From Eubacteriaceae bacterium (lineage in GTDB: Bacteria; Bacillota; Clostridia; Lachnospirales; Lachnospiraceae), in the NCBI GenBank assembly GCA_910574895.1, contig CAJTDQ010000003.1, positions 62,001-126,000 on the forward strand: 64,000 nt of DNA, in the 5' to 3' direction. The translations under genes and the position numbers were made by a program. The notes beneath the pieces are model-generated. The model was given only the letters and a program-made list of their open reading frames with translations, searched no databases and had not been told where the DNA came from. Positions 25,564-34,872 of the stretch are shown here, piece by piece. Every line of letters begins with the position of its first letter. The first letter of the stretch is position 1.

Positions 25564-27699
25564 ATGAGAGTACAGAAGAAAATATTACAGTACATAATAT
25601 CTGTGACTATGGTTATGGCTATAGTCTTAGGTTTGTGTGCAGATTTTACTATAAATTATACAAGAGTTCAGGGTGCGGATGCTTTTGAAACAAGTATTAG
25701 TGGCTTTCCGGAAAGTTACAAGCCATATTTGAGAACTCTGCATAAACAATATCCAAAATGGAAGTTTGTTCCTTATAATACAGGCATAAAGTTTAGTACA
25801 GCTGTAAAAAAGGAGTATGAGGATAATAGAAGTCTTATTGAAAAAAGTTTCAGTAAATATCTGAAGTCTACAGCTCCGGCAGATTACAGTGTATCCGGTG
25901 GATACTATATTCCAAAGGATGGTTCCAGCTGGGTAACTGCGTCAAAAAATGCGATTGCTTATTTTATGGACCCAAGGAATTTCTTAAATGAAAAACATAT
26001 TTATATGTTTGAAAAATTGTCTTATGATTCAACCAGTCAGACACAGGCAGGTGTCGAGGCGATATTAGATAATACGTTTATGCATAAGACAGACATCGGG
26101 TATATAACAACAAAAGCCAAATATAAGTCAACAGACATAAAGTATTCAAAACAAATTTTGGAAGCAGCACAAAAAAGTAAAGTGAGTGCCTATTATATTG
26201 CTTCAAAAATTATACAGGAAATCGGTACAAAGAAGCATGAGAGATATGCAGGTATGGGTGCCAGCGGCAGTATTAATGGAGAGTATTCAAAAAAATATAC
26301 AGGAATATATAACTTTTATAATATTGGGGCGTTTTCCAGTGCGAATCCTATTGCAAATGGATTAAAATGGGCGAGTTCTGATACTTCTTATGGAAGACCT
26401 TGGAATACACCGATGAAATCAATTAACGGCGGAGCTGCTTATATTGGAGAAAAATATATTAATTGTGGACAGGATACGACTTATTATCAAAGGTTTAATG
26501 TGAATAAAAATTCCCAGTATGGTTTGTACCAGCATCAGTATATGACAAATATTTATGGTGCTGCATCAGAGGCGGCGATTACAAGTGATGCATATTTAGA
26601 GATGGGAATTACAAACCTTGCGAAAACATTTGTGATTCCAGTATATAAAAGTATGCCTTCTGAAAATGCAAAAGTCACGATAGGAAATCAATCGAAGAGT
26701 GGATACATTATTTCTAATGTAAACTTAAGAAAAGGACCAGGTACAACCTATAAAACATCAATGACATTGAATAAAAATGATAAGGTCACAGTACAAAAAG
26801 GTGTTATGACAGATATGAATTTTAGTACTACCTGGCTGAGTAATCCTTATTGGTATCAGGTAAAGGGAACAAAAAATGGAAAAGCATTTACCGGATATGT
26901 TTCGGCAGCATATGTAAATCTATATAAAGAAAAAGATATTGCAAAAGGAGCAACAATAAAACTTCCGGTATCTGTAACATCAGGTCACACAGTTTATTAT
27001 GTGTCAGACAATCCGGCTGTGGCGTCCGTTGATTCTTCTGGAAACATTACAGGAGTGAATGCAGGAACGACAACCATTCGGGCATATACAGCGAATGGTG
27101 GTATGAGTTCCGCAGCGGTTGAGGTAAACAATCTCACAGCTCCGAAGAAACCTACAATTCAGGCGAATTCAAAAAATTATAATTCAGTAAAAATACAATG
27201 GAGTCAGGAAGCGGGAGTTACCGGATATTATTTATATAAGAAAAATGCAGAGGGAAAATATAAAATTATTGCGAAACCTGCAGGAACAACTTATAGTTAT
27301 ACTGACACAAAACTGACGACAGGGCAGCCATATAGTTATAAGGTAAAAGCTTATAAAACGATTAATGGGAAAAAATATAAGAGCCCAAGATCTAAAGCGG
27401 TAAGTGCAAAGCCGGTTCCTGGAAAGCCTAAGAAACCGCTCATCACAAATACAGGAAGAGGATTAACAATATCATGGAAATCCATAAAAGGAGCCAGTGG
27501 ATATATCTTATATAGAAGTACAAGTAAGAATGGTACATTTAAGAAGAAGAAAACATTAAAAGGGAAGACATCAGTATCTTTTGTGGATACAAAAGTAACG
27601 GCAGGCAGGACATATTATTATAAGGTAGTGGCATATAGGAAAGTATCAGGAAAGAAAATATATGGAAAAGAATCTGCAAAGGCTCATATGAAGAAATAA
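25564..27699 (+). CDS. Secreted peptidoglycan N-acetylglucosaminidase with SH3, Ig-like and FnIII-like domains
   Basis: ATG 25564 follows TAGGAGG; the 711-residue product has a signal peptide/membrane anchor (about 10-30). An N-terminal segment (FPESYKPYLRTLHKQYP) and a glucosaminidase domain (about 185-350, with SAYYIASKIIQEIG and YNFYNIGAFS) come first. A bacterial SH3 domain follows (about 380-455, VNLRKGPGTTYK), then a BIG2-like domain (about 460-525) and two FnIII-like modules (about 530-705). It probably cleaves the glycan strands of the cell wall during growth or sporulation. The degenerate HAD gene follows after 26 bp. Confidence 0.85.
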   Translation: MRVQKKILQYIISVTMVMAIVLGLCADFTINYTRVQGADAFETSISGFPESYKPYLRTLHKQYPKWKFVPYNTGIKFSTAVKKEYEDNRSLIEKSFSKYLKSTAPADYSVSGGYYIPKDGSSWVTASKNAIAYFMDPRNFLNEKHIYMFEKLSYDSTSQTQAGVEAILDNTFMHKTDIGYITTKAKYKSTDIKYSKQILEAAQKSKVSAYYIASKIIQEIGTKKHERYAGMGASGSINGEYSKKYTGIYNFYNIGAFSSANPIANGLKWASSDTSYGRPWNTPMKSINGGAAYIGEKYINCGQDTTYYQRFNVNKNSQYGLYQHQYMTNIYGAASEAAITSDAYLEMGITNLAKTFVIPVYKSMPSENAKVTIGNQSKSGYIISNVNLRKGPGTTYKTSMTLNKNDKVTVQKGVMTDMNFSTTWLSNPYWYQVKGTKNGKAFTGYVSAAYVNLYKEKDIAKGATIKLPVSVTSGHTVYYVSDNPAVASVDSSGNITGVNAGTTTIRAYTANGGMSSAAVEVNNLTAPKKPTIQANSKNYNSVKIQWSQEAGVTGYYLYKKNAEGKYKIIAKPAGTTYSYTDTKLTTGQPYSYKVKAYKTINGKKYKSPRSKAVSAKPVPGKPKKPLITNTGRGLTISWKSIKGASGYILYRSTSKNGTFKKKKTLKGKTSVSFVDTKVTAGRTYYYKVVAYRKVSGKKIYGKESAKAHMKK

Positions 27700-27725
27700 A
27701 AGTGCGTCAATAGTTAGGAGGCAAA

Positions 27726-28511
27726 ATGATTAATTTTATTGTATGTGGATTAGAAGATATATTTATAAAAGAAGGAGTTAAAGAGGTACCGGAAGAGACG
27801 ATTGAATTGATTTCAAGATTACAGCGCGAGAATATTAAGTTTGCAGTTGCGACGGGACTTAATTATGATTCTGTAAAATCACTTTTTGGTAAAGTGAAAA
27901 ATGATATTATATATATTTGTAATGATGGCGGTGTTATTATTTATCAGGATAGAATAATAAGTAAAACGCCAATTGACAGACTAGTATGTTTTGATGTTGT
28001 AGCAGAGATGGAAAAGGAAGAGTTTGCTGATGATATAAAACTTTTGTTTTCTACAGACAGAGGAACAGTTACAAATAGTGGTGATATAAAGTTTATGGAG
28101 TATTTGAAGTGCAATGGAATTGTTCCGGAAGTAATAGAGAATATACGAGTTGCGCAGGGGGATATTACAAAAATCACACTTTGTTCAGAAAAAGGTTTTG
28201 ATGAGAAAACGTATGAACATATTTATACAAAATGGGCAGGAAAAGTGAATGTTAATATTGCGAATTCGAATCAGGCATTTATTACAGGACCGCTTGTTAC
28301 AAAAGGGACAGCAATCGCATTGGTACAGCATGTTTATGATATATCAGAAGAAGATACTGTTGTTTTCGGAGCAGGGTATAGCGATATAGACATGTTTGAA
28401 CATAGTTATTATAGTTATGCCATGCAGTCGTCAGATGCTCAAGTGAAACATGCAGCAAAACATATTGCAGAAAATGTAAATACAATATTGGAAGATATTA
28501 TGAGGATGTAG
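27726..28511 (+). CDS. Cof-type HAD-superfamily protein with lost nucleophile
   Basis: This 261-residue protein has the fold of Cof/YidA-type HADs. Motif I, normally DxDGT, reads CGLEDIF (residues 7-13), so the nucleophile Asp is Gly8 and the acid/base Asp is Glu10. Motif II is ATGLN, the motif III Lys is in VTKGTAI, and motif IV reads GAGYSDIDMF, with Gly-Asp changed to Gly-Ala. Phosphatase activity by the normal mechanism is therefore unlikely. It sits between a wall hydrolase and a secreted chaperone-like lipoprotein, with AGGAGG before its ATG. Its role is unknown. Confidence 0.75.
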   Translation: MINFIVCGLEDIFIKEGVKEVPEETIELISRLQRENIKFAVATGLNYDSVKSLFGKVKNDIIYICNDGGVIIYQDRIISKTPIDRLVCFDVVAEMEKEEFADDIKLLFSTDRGTVTNSGDIKFMEYLKCNGIVPEVIENIRVAQGDITKITLCSEKGFDEKTYEHIYTKWAGKVNVNIANSNQAFITGPLVTKGTAIALVQHVYDISEEDTVVFGAGYSDIDMFEHSYYSYAMQSSDAQVKHAAKHIAENVNTILEDIMRM

Positions 28512-28557
28512 TAAAGTAACACCCAAAGGTGTATTAATAATTCAGTTTGGAGGAAAC

Positions 28558-29586
28558 ATGACCCGATTAAATAAAAAAAAGATAGCAGTATTAGGTTTAA
28601 CAGCAGTTATGAGTGCAACGCTGTTTTCAGGGTGTAAAGTAAGCAGTGATACTCCTATTCTTGGAAAAATATTAGGACTTCACAGTGATGAAATTTTTGA
28701 AGTAGACCGTCTTGTCTGTTCAGATAATGAATACAAGCTGGTATTTATGAATTATGTGAATAAATATAAAAAAGATTTTGGTGGTGAAATTAACTGGGAA
28801 GCACAAATTGATAAAGATACAACTTTAAAAGACTTTATTATGGAAAAGGTCAAAGAAGATATTTCTGTAAAATATATCCTTTCAGCTATGGCAGAGACCG
28901 AGAGAGTAAAACTGGATAAGGAAGATATGAAGTCTATCAACGGTATGGTTGAAGATTATTATGGGTCATTAAGTGAAGAGGAAAAAGAATATTTTGACTC
29001 GGATATGGATGTGGTTATAAGCGTGTATACCAATTACTATTTGGCAGATAAAGTATATAATAAGGCAACCGAAACTGTTGGAGATGATATCAGTGAGGAA
29101 GATGCAAGAGTAGCGAAAATACAATATATCAGAATGTCATCAGAGAACACTTCAGAAACGGAGATTGTTTCAAAACTTACATCAATAGCGAAAGATGTAA
29201 ATGCGCAGAAAAAAGATTTTGCCAGAGAAGCAAAACAGCTTAGTGAGGATGATTCGGTAGAGCGAATTGTTAAGAAAAATGAGGTAAAGACAAAACTGGA
29301 ATCAGAAGCATTTAATGTAAAGAAAGAAAAAACGAGTAAAGTTATAAAAGATGGAACGGATTATTATCTCATTTATTGTGTTGATAATTATATGAAAGAT
29401 GAGACTACAGCGAATAAAGCAGAAATGATTAAATCCGCAAAAAAGGCTGTATTTAAAAAGAAATATGATTCTTTCTTAAAAGATACAGATTATGATTTCA
29501 ATACATCGGAATGGGAGGATATTGTGCCGGAAGATGTAGAAAATACAAAGACCAGTAGTTTGCTGGAAGTATATGCAAATAGATAA
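28558..29586 (+). CDS. SurA/PrsA-like extracytoplasmic lipoprotein
   Basis: This 342-residue lipoprotein has the lipobox LFSGC (Cys about residue 26). The long helical N-terminal region resembles SurA-N chaperone domains, and the C-terminal part occupies the position of a PPIC rotamase (about 190-300) but shows no clear catalytic residues. It probably helps secreted proteins fold at the outer face of the membrane. GGAGG precedes the ATG. Only 46 bp separate it from the HAD gene. A long inverted-repeat element begins 5 bp after its stop. Confidence 0.65.
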   Translation: MTRLNKKKIAVLGLTAVMSATLFSGCKVSSDTPILGKILGLHSDEIFEVDRLVCSDNEYKLVFMNYVNKYKKDFGGEINWEAQIDKDTTLKDFIMEKVKEDISVKYILSAMAETERVKLDKEDMKSINGMVEDYYGSLSEEEKEYFDSDMDVVISVYTNYYLADKVYNKATETVGDDISEEDARVAKIQYIRMSSENTSETEIVSKLTSIAKDVNAQKKDFAREAKQLSEDDSVERIVKKNEVKTKLESEAFNVKKEKTSKVIKDGTDYYLIYCVDNYMKDETTANKAEMIKSAKKAVFKKKYDSFLKDTDYDFNTSEWEDIVPEDVENTKTSSLLEVYANR

Positions 29587-29591
29587 ACTTT

Positions 29592-29887
29592 GGTTTGTTG
29601 AGGAGTGACTTTCCTGCTGAATCTAATACAGAGAGAATACATTCACCTCATTACTTGAACATTTACTAAAAAGAAAACATAGAATTAATATCTAAAGTAC
29701 CGACTTCATCTTCGAAAAAATCCTGATGATTTTTTCTCAGGTAAGTCTTAAGATTTGATTTTGAAAATCAAATCTTAACTTGATATTAATTCTATGTTTT
29801 CTTTTATAAATGTAATCAAGTAATTCAAGTTCCTGTATTCTCTCTGTATTTGCTTTCAGCAGTGAAATGCCCTAACTTCTACAAACC
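29592..29887. repeat. Long imperfect inverted repeat, element 1
   Basis: Arms 29592-29692 and 29782-29887 pair with roughly three-quarters identity by eye, including uninterrupted blocks of about 24 bp next to the centre and 17 bp further out. The 89 bp centre holds two nested hairpins: AAAAAATC/GATTTTTT (29715-29735) and a 15 bp perfect palindrome (29748-29778). The outer end reads GGTTTGTTGAGG, matching the end of element 2. There is no ORF inside. It resembles a MITE or a structured RNA. Confidence 0.75.
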
Positions 29888-30065
29888 CGAATCTGTCAAA
29901 TGTGAAAGTACGGGCTGTCTGTCCATGCTTTTTTGTCTAACAAATTTAATTTTGTGGGGATGAAGCCTTGGCATATATGTGGGAATATTTAAAAATCGTG
30001 ACGAATCATATGTATCCAGAGGATTTTGCACCAAAATCCGGACTTGGCTGATTAATAAAAGTATA

Positions 30066-30104
30066 TTACATATATATCTACCTAAAAACTAGATATATAT
30101 GTAA
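30066..30104. repeat. AT-rich 15 bp perfect hairpin
   Basis: TTACATATATATCTA pairs exactly with TAGATATATATGTAA across a 9 nt loop. A weaker related hairpin (ATTACATAT/ATATGTAAT) follows at 30138-30179. Neither has a U-tract. Confidence 0.6.
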
Positions 30105-30347
30105 AAAGTGTTTGAAATTTATAGCAGATGAATACATATTACATATCTACTACGAAAAATAAGAATTAGTATATGTAATTTCGTATAGTAAAGCGGAAAA
30201 AACGATTGAAAATACATTGGAAAACTAAAGAATAAATAACTTTATATATGTAAATTTTAAATCTGTTTTGTGGCAAGATGGTGCACTCTTTGTACACATC
30301 ATGCTGGCAACGAAATGCCGCCGTCACAATAATTACAATTTATAAGT

Positions 30348-30629
30348 TTGCAATTTGTGGTGGTGGGAAGAGATATAAAAGGATACACGTTGGAAACATT
30401 GAATTTCATAAACGAATTTGTATAGAAAAAAGAAGTACGTAATTAAAACTAAAATTTGATTTCCGAATCAAATTTTAAGGATTCACGGAGGAGAATTCAA
30501 ATAAAGAATTCTCCGTAGTTGTATCCTGTGTTTTAAATTACTTACTTCTTTTTTATATCTACAAATGTTTATGAAATTCAGTTTCCAAGTGTATCCTTTT
30601 ATACTCAAACCACCTCGACAAACCGCAAT
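30348..30629. repeat. Long imperfect inverted repeat, element 2
   Basis: Arms 30348-30444 and 30536-30629 pair with high identity by eye over about 95 bp. The centre holds AAAATTTGATT/AATCAAATTTT (30451-30476) and GGAGAATTC/GAATTCTCC (30490-30514). Reading the right end on the minus strand gives GGTTTGTCGAGG, nearly the same as the left end of element 1, and both share a central ATTTGATT...AATCAAAT hairpin. It abuts the stop codon of the YfhO gene. Confidence 0.75.
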
Positions 30630-33314
30630 TTATTTCTTTTGTTTTTTGCCAGCTGTCATGATAAATGCTGTAATATTATCTTTGAATATTAATCCTAAGA
30701 ATGCAAGCAGACATAAAATACTGATTGTTAGTCCACTTCCAAATCCTTGTGGAGTATATTTAAATGTTACTTCATGTTGACCGCCATCTACTAATACGCC
30801 GATAAACGCACCATCACAAATAGGAGTAATTGCAGATTCATTTCCATCAACAGAAACCTTCCAGCCTTTGTCGTAAGGGATTGATGTGTACATAATACCC
30901 TGTTGTGATGCAGTAACTGTACCGCTGATTTTTGTATCAGTGCGTTCAGTAACAGTATATGGATTTGCGTTTAAAAGTGCAAAATCTTCCTGCCATGCTT
31001 CTGTATCAAAGGCGTATGCGTAACATGCAGAAATTGCCTGGCCATCGCCTGCAGTAATTGTAATCGTAGAATCAGCAGTTACATTTCCTAAATGACAGAT
31101 ATAATTCTGATTTGTTGAAGAAAATGATTTGGTCGTCGTAGTAGAAGTCGAACCGTTCTGCTCTTCGATAATATTGCCGTTAGTTACAGTAGCAGTAAGC
31201 GTTTCAGATGATGTTGTACAGTAGAAGTAAACATCAAAAGTCTTCTGATTTGGATCCGGTGTGTATTTGTCATTTGCCTCTAAAGCATACTTGGCACTGA
31301 AGGTTCCAACAGCAGATGATTTTAACTGATGGAAAATATTTTTGCCACCATTTACAGCTGTTCGTACAAAGTTATTTTGTGTAGCAAATGGATTTCCGCT
31401 TTTCTTATCCCAGCTGGCTTCAGTACCGGTGTTCATCATGAATCCAAGTGGAAGTGTATTATTATATTTATATAATTTTAATGTACTCTGACCACTTTTT
31501 GTTTTATAAGTCTTCTGATTAACAAGTGTCATATTGTTTGGAAGAGAACAGGAGCCGGTTGCATATTCATATTTAATAGACTGCATTGCAGCAGTTAATG
31601 GTGTGTGCCCATAATATGAGTAGGCGTTGAATGATGTCTGCATACCAATTTCATCATAATAATCCTGTATTGCGGCAGAAGCCACGGATGAAAATGTTGA
31701 AACACTGTCATAACCGAAACGGGCGCCATCATTTCTTGTAGCATGATATTCTCCTTCTGTCCGGTAGAAATTAACTCCCTCAGCTTTTGCCATATCTTCA
31801 GCAGCTTTGTTTAACTCGTCATAGGTAGCTCTTGCTTCGTAATATCCACTACGTGAAGAAGTACTAGGAATACCTGTAACGCTCATGTTTAAAGTTAACT
31901 CACAGAAAACCAATAGTATTAATAAATACGTAAAGAATGCTTTCATGTCATGATATTTTCTGTAGCAGAAGAATAAAAGTACATACAAACCAATAAAGAA
32001 AATACTAAAGTAAATAATCTTAATGATACTTGTATCTACATCCAGTTCACTAAAGAAACCGGTGTTTTTAAATAATTCCTGTAATACTAATATCAGACCG
32101 ACAGAGGCTCCGGCAGAGCCGATAATCTGTGCCGGTTTAAATTCCCGAATATGAATGAAAGCCTCATAAGCCATTGTGACTATAAGGAAAATATAGAGGA
32201 ATGATTCTCTACACGGCAGACTATTTGGAAAATGTAAACCATGCCAGATATAGTTTGGAATGTTAAAATTAAAACTTAATAACATAATAACGGCAATAAT
32301 TGTTTTGCCGACACGTTCTTTTATGCTGATTTTTTTGCATAACCAGAATAGTGGAATTAAAATAAATACAGCCACAGTACAATAAATGTTCGGGTCATGT
32401 GGATATTTTAAGTCTGCTACAGGTATGCAGATTAATGAACGGAACAGCATATAGAGAATAGAAAAATATTCTTCTAAGGCTTCCGGGAATGATGTATCTG
32501 CTGATTTTGTCATAAGCATGTTAAAGTATTCCGGAAGAATCACACATGCTGCCAGACCGCCACCTAAAATAGAATAGATTGCAAAGTCTTTAAAAGCAAG
32601 TAATCTTGCCTTTAACTGTCCGACATTGGAATCAAAATCAGAAACACAAAGTAAATATATAAAATAGATAACACTGTAAATACACAGCATAATTCCAATA
32701 TAATAATTAGAGAAAATCCCTAGCGCCAGTGCGATACAGTACATTTTATAACGTTTTTCATTTACTAAACGGTCAAGACCAAGAATAATAAATGGAAGCA
32801 GCCACATACAGTCAAGCCACATAATATTCCAGCTGAATGCTGCAAAATATGCTGACAGGGCATAAATCATACCAAAAATTACAGCGTTTATATTTTTACT
32901 ATGGAATTTCTTTGTCAGATAGTAAGTAGTAGCAAATCCTGAAAGTCCCATTTTTAGAATAATGGAAAAACTTACGAAGTCTGCCATATTGCCAGGCCAA
33001 ATAATTGTTAAAAGATTAAACGGACTGGATAAGTAGTAAGCAGCGATTGCCAGAAAGTTCATACCGGAACCGATTTCCCAGGTGTAAAAAAGACTTCCGC
33101 CGCCACGCAATTTGTTTTGCAGGATTTCAAGATATGGTGTGTATTGGTGGTAACAGTCACTTCTAAGGTACATTTCATCTCCGAATGGAAATACACCTTT
33201 AATTAAATACACAACAGTCATTGAAATAACAGGTAGGATAAATGCTAAAAAGTAAAGCTTGTTATCACTACACCATTTTGTAAATGAAAAGTTACTCTGT
33301 TTCTTCATTTTCAT
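30630..33314 (-). CDS. YfhO-family GT-C type membrane glycosyltransferase
   Basis: This 894-residue polytopic protein has about 12-13 transmembrane helices in its first 500 residues and a large extracytoplasmic C-terminal domain, then a final helix near 865-885. The acidic loop FGDEMYLRSDCYHQY after helix 1 is the GT-C-type catalytic region. YfhO of Bacillus decorates lipoteichoic acid using an undecaprenyl-phosphate sugar; the same role is inferred because a GtrA flippase and a GT2 synthase precede it in the operon. The ATG overlaps the gtrA-like 3' end by 23 bp. Confidence 0.85.
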   Translation of the reverse strand: MKMKKQSNFSFTKWCSDNKLYFLAFILPVISMTVVYLIKGVFPFGDEMYLRSDCYHQYTPYLEILQNKLRGGGSLFYTWEIGSGMNFLAIAAYYLSSPFNLLTIIWPGNMADFVSFSIILKMGLSGFATTYYLTKKFHSKNINAVIFGMIYALSAYFAAFSWNIMWLDCMWLLPFIILGLDRLVNEKRYKMYCIALALGIFSNYYIGIMLCIYSVIYFIYLLCVSDFDSNVGQLKARLLAFKDFAIYSILGGGLAACVILPEYFNMLMTKSADTSFPEALEEYFSILYMLFRSLICIPVADLKYPHDPNIYCTVAVFILIPLFWLCKKISIKERVGKTIIAVIMLLSFNFNIPNYIWHGLHFPNSLPCRESFLYIFLIVTMAYEAFIHIREFKPAQIIGSAGASVGLILVLQELFKNTGFFSELDVDTSIIKIIYFSIFFIGLYVLLFFCYRKYHDMKAFFTYLLILLVFCELTLNMSVTGIPSTSSRSGYYEARATYDELNKAAEDMAKAEGVNFYRTEGEYHATRNDGARFGYDSVSTFSSVASAAIQDYYDEIGMQTSFNAYSYYGHTPLTAAMQSIKYEYATGSCSLPNNMTLVNQKTYKTKSGQSTLKLYKYNNTLPLGFMMNTGTEASWDKKSGNPFATQNNFVRTAVNGGKNIFHQLKSSAVGTFSAKYALEANDKYTPDPNQKTFDVYFYCTTSSETLTATVTNGNIIEEQNGSTSTTTTKSFSSTNQNYICHLGNVTADSTITITAGDGQAISACYAYAFDTEAWQEDFALLNANPYTVTERTDTKISGTVTASQQGIMYTSIPYDKGWKVSVDGNESAITPICDGAFIGVLVDGGQHEVTFKYTPQGFGSGLTISILCLLAFLGLIFKDNITAFIMTAGKKQKK

Positions 33315-33789
33315 TTTGTGTCCCCTTCCTTTTGTTAAAAATGAATAGTTTACTAAAAATATAATTTAAAACAATTGTTAAAACCATAGAGAGTGCTTTG
33401 GCAATATAAGGATTGCCGCCTATCATCTTGGATATTAACAATATAATTTCCGTCATAACTAATGTGACAATACGGGCATTGGTGAATTTGATAAATTCCC
33501 GTATTATAGCAGAAAAACTTGTGGTTCTGCTTTTAAATACCCAAAGTTTATTTGTAATGTATGCAAAAATAATGGCACATATCGTGGAAATAATATTGGA
33601 TATTAATTCATCACAGCCTACAGCTGTAATTGCTGAGAAAACAACATAATCTACTATAGAAGTTCCCAGACCGAAAAAGATATAGGAAATCATTTCATAA
33701 CTGATCAGTCCACGAATTAAAGTACGAAGCTGCTTGTTACCACAATGTTTTAATAAAGAATCACGTATTTTTATTATAATTTCTTTCAT
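33292..33789 (-). CDS. GtrA-family polyprenyl-phosphate-sugar flippase
   Basis: This 165-residue protein has four transmembrane helices and the GtrA features FGLGTSIVDYVVF, AYITNKLWVFKS and a C-terminal NYIFSKLFIF. It is thought to move undecaprenyl-phosphate-linked sugar to the outer face of the membrane. It lies 18 bp after the GT2 gene and overlaps the YfhO gene, so the three form one operon. Confidence 0.88.
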   Translation of the reverse strand: MKEIIIKIRDSLLKHCGNKQLRTLIRGLISYEMISYIFFGLGTSIVDYVVFSAITAVGCDELISNIISTICAIIFAYITNKLWVFKSRTTSFSAIIREFIKFTNARIVTLVMTEIILLISKMIGGNPYIAKALSMVLTIVLNYIFSKLFIFNKRKGTQNENEETE

Positions 33790-33807
33790 ATGCTTATTCC
33801 TTAAAGA

Positions 33808-34746
33808 TTATTTTGTATGCTCTATATTAGAATCCTGAACAATATAGATCGGTCTGTCTTTTGCTTCAAGATATATGTTGGCAATATATTCTCCTAATAT
33901 TCCTAATGATAATTCAATAATACCGCCCATAAAAAGAACAGCAATCATCAAAGAAGCGTATCCTGAAACTTCAATACCAAAAAATAACTTTCGGACCAGT
34001 GTGACAATAATCATAACAAATGCCAGAAAAGAAATAAAAAGTCCGGAGCAGGTTAGAAATCTTAATGGAGCAATGGAAAAGGATGTAATTCCTGTTAAAG
34101 CATATTTAAATAAACTTTTAAAACTCCATTTTGTCTCACCGGCGGGACGCTCTATATTCTCATAAGGAATCCAGCTGGTCTGAAAACCGACCCATTCGAA
34201 AATACCTTTTGAAAAGCGCTGTACTTCAGATAATTTAATAATATTGTCTACCATTTGTCTGCTCATAATTCTAAAATCAACAGCATTTTGTACTAACTGA
34301 ACGTCTGTAAAACGATTGCTTAACTTATAATAGAGAGCAGAAAATGCACTTTTAATTTTCGATTCGCCTTTTCTACTGGTACGCTTTGCTGCACAACAGT
34401 CATATCCTTTTTCGATTTCGGAAATCATTTTAGGAACGAGTGCCGGAGGGTGCTGCAAATCAGCATCCATTACAATAATGTAATCAGCAGTAGTATTGCA
34501 TAGTCCTGCATACATGGCGGCTTCCTTTCCAAAATTTCTGGAAAATGAGATATACTTTACATTGTCATTATTTCCGGCTAATTCTTTTAAAAGCAAGTGA
34601 GTTTTGTCTTTACTGCCGTCATTTACAAAAATGTACGTAAAACGATAGCCTTCAATATTTTTATAAATTTTTTCTGATTCCCGGTAAAACATTTCAAGCA
34701 TTGCTTCTTCGTTAAAACAGGGAACCACTACGTCGATAGTTTTCAT
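33808..34746 (-). CDS. GT2 polyprenyl-phosphate sugar synthase (CsbB/GtrB-like)
   Basis: This 312-residue protein has a cytoplasmic GT-A domain (about 1-220) with VVPCFNEE, VNDGSKD and the metal-binding MDADLQHPP, followed by two C-terminal transmembrane helices (about 230-255 and 265-290). It should transfer a sugar from a nucleotide donor to undecaprenyl phosphate. CGGAGG precedes the ATG. As first gene of the CsbB-GtrA-YfhO-type operon, it supplies the lipid-linked sugar. The identity of the sugar cannot be read from sequence. Confidence 0.9.
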   Translation of the reverse strand: MKTIDVVVPCFNEEAMLEMFYRESEKIYKNIEGYRFTYIFVNDGSKDKTHLLLKELAGNNDNVKYISFSRNFGKEAAMYAGLCNTTADYIIVMDADLQHPPALVPKMISEIEKGYDCCAAKRTSRKGESKIKSAFSALYYKLSNRFTDVQLVQNAVDFRIMSRQMVDNIIKLSEVQRFSKGIFEWVGFQTSWIPYENIERPAGETKWSFKSLFKYALTGITSFSIAPLRFLTCSGLFISFLAFVMIIVTLVRKLFFGIEVSGYASLMIAVLFMGGIIELSLGILGEYIANIYLEAKDRPIYIVQDSNIEHTK

Positions 34747-34824
34747 CTTTATCCTCCGAAAAGCGACAAAATATTATTGTCCATAATCTTCTCTATTTTA
34801 CTATAAAATGGAACAAGTGTAAAT

Positions 34825-34861
34825 AAAAAAACTTGTCCCCATAATGGAGACAAGTTTTTTA
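34825..34861 (-). terminator. Terminator of argG
   Basis: AAAAAAACTTGTC and GACAAGTTTTTT form a 12 bp stem around an ATAATG-containing loop, 12 bp past the argG stop, with a U-run on the minus strand. It insulates argG from the glycosylation operon. Confidence 0.85.
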
Positions 34862-34872
34862 TAATATGTTTT

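Larger units (their letters stand above)
29587..30629. other. Gene-poor 1 kb region filled with hairpins
   Basis: No ORF of normal size occurs between the convergent lipoprotein and YfhO genes. The region consists of two long inverted-repeat elements at its edges (29592-29887 and 30348-30629), two AT-rich hairpins in the middle, and a tiny unsupported ORF (29977-30051). No tRNA or known riboswitch was recognised. Confidence 0.8.

Noticed and set aside
29977-30051. 24-codon ORF between the hairpin elements
   Set aside because: Too short, with no clear ribosome-binding site, and it overlaps a hairpin; kept only as part of the region-level finding.
29592-30629. Retron, integron attC array or diversity-generating element
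   Set aside because: No reverse transcriptase, integrase or paired template repeat lies nearby, and the arm ends do not fit the attC core motifs.
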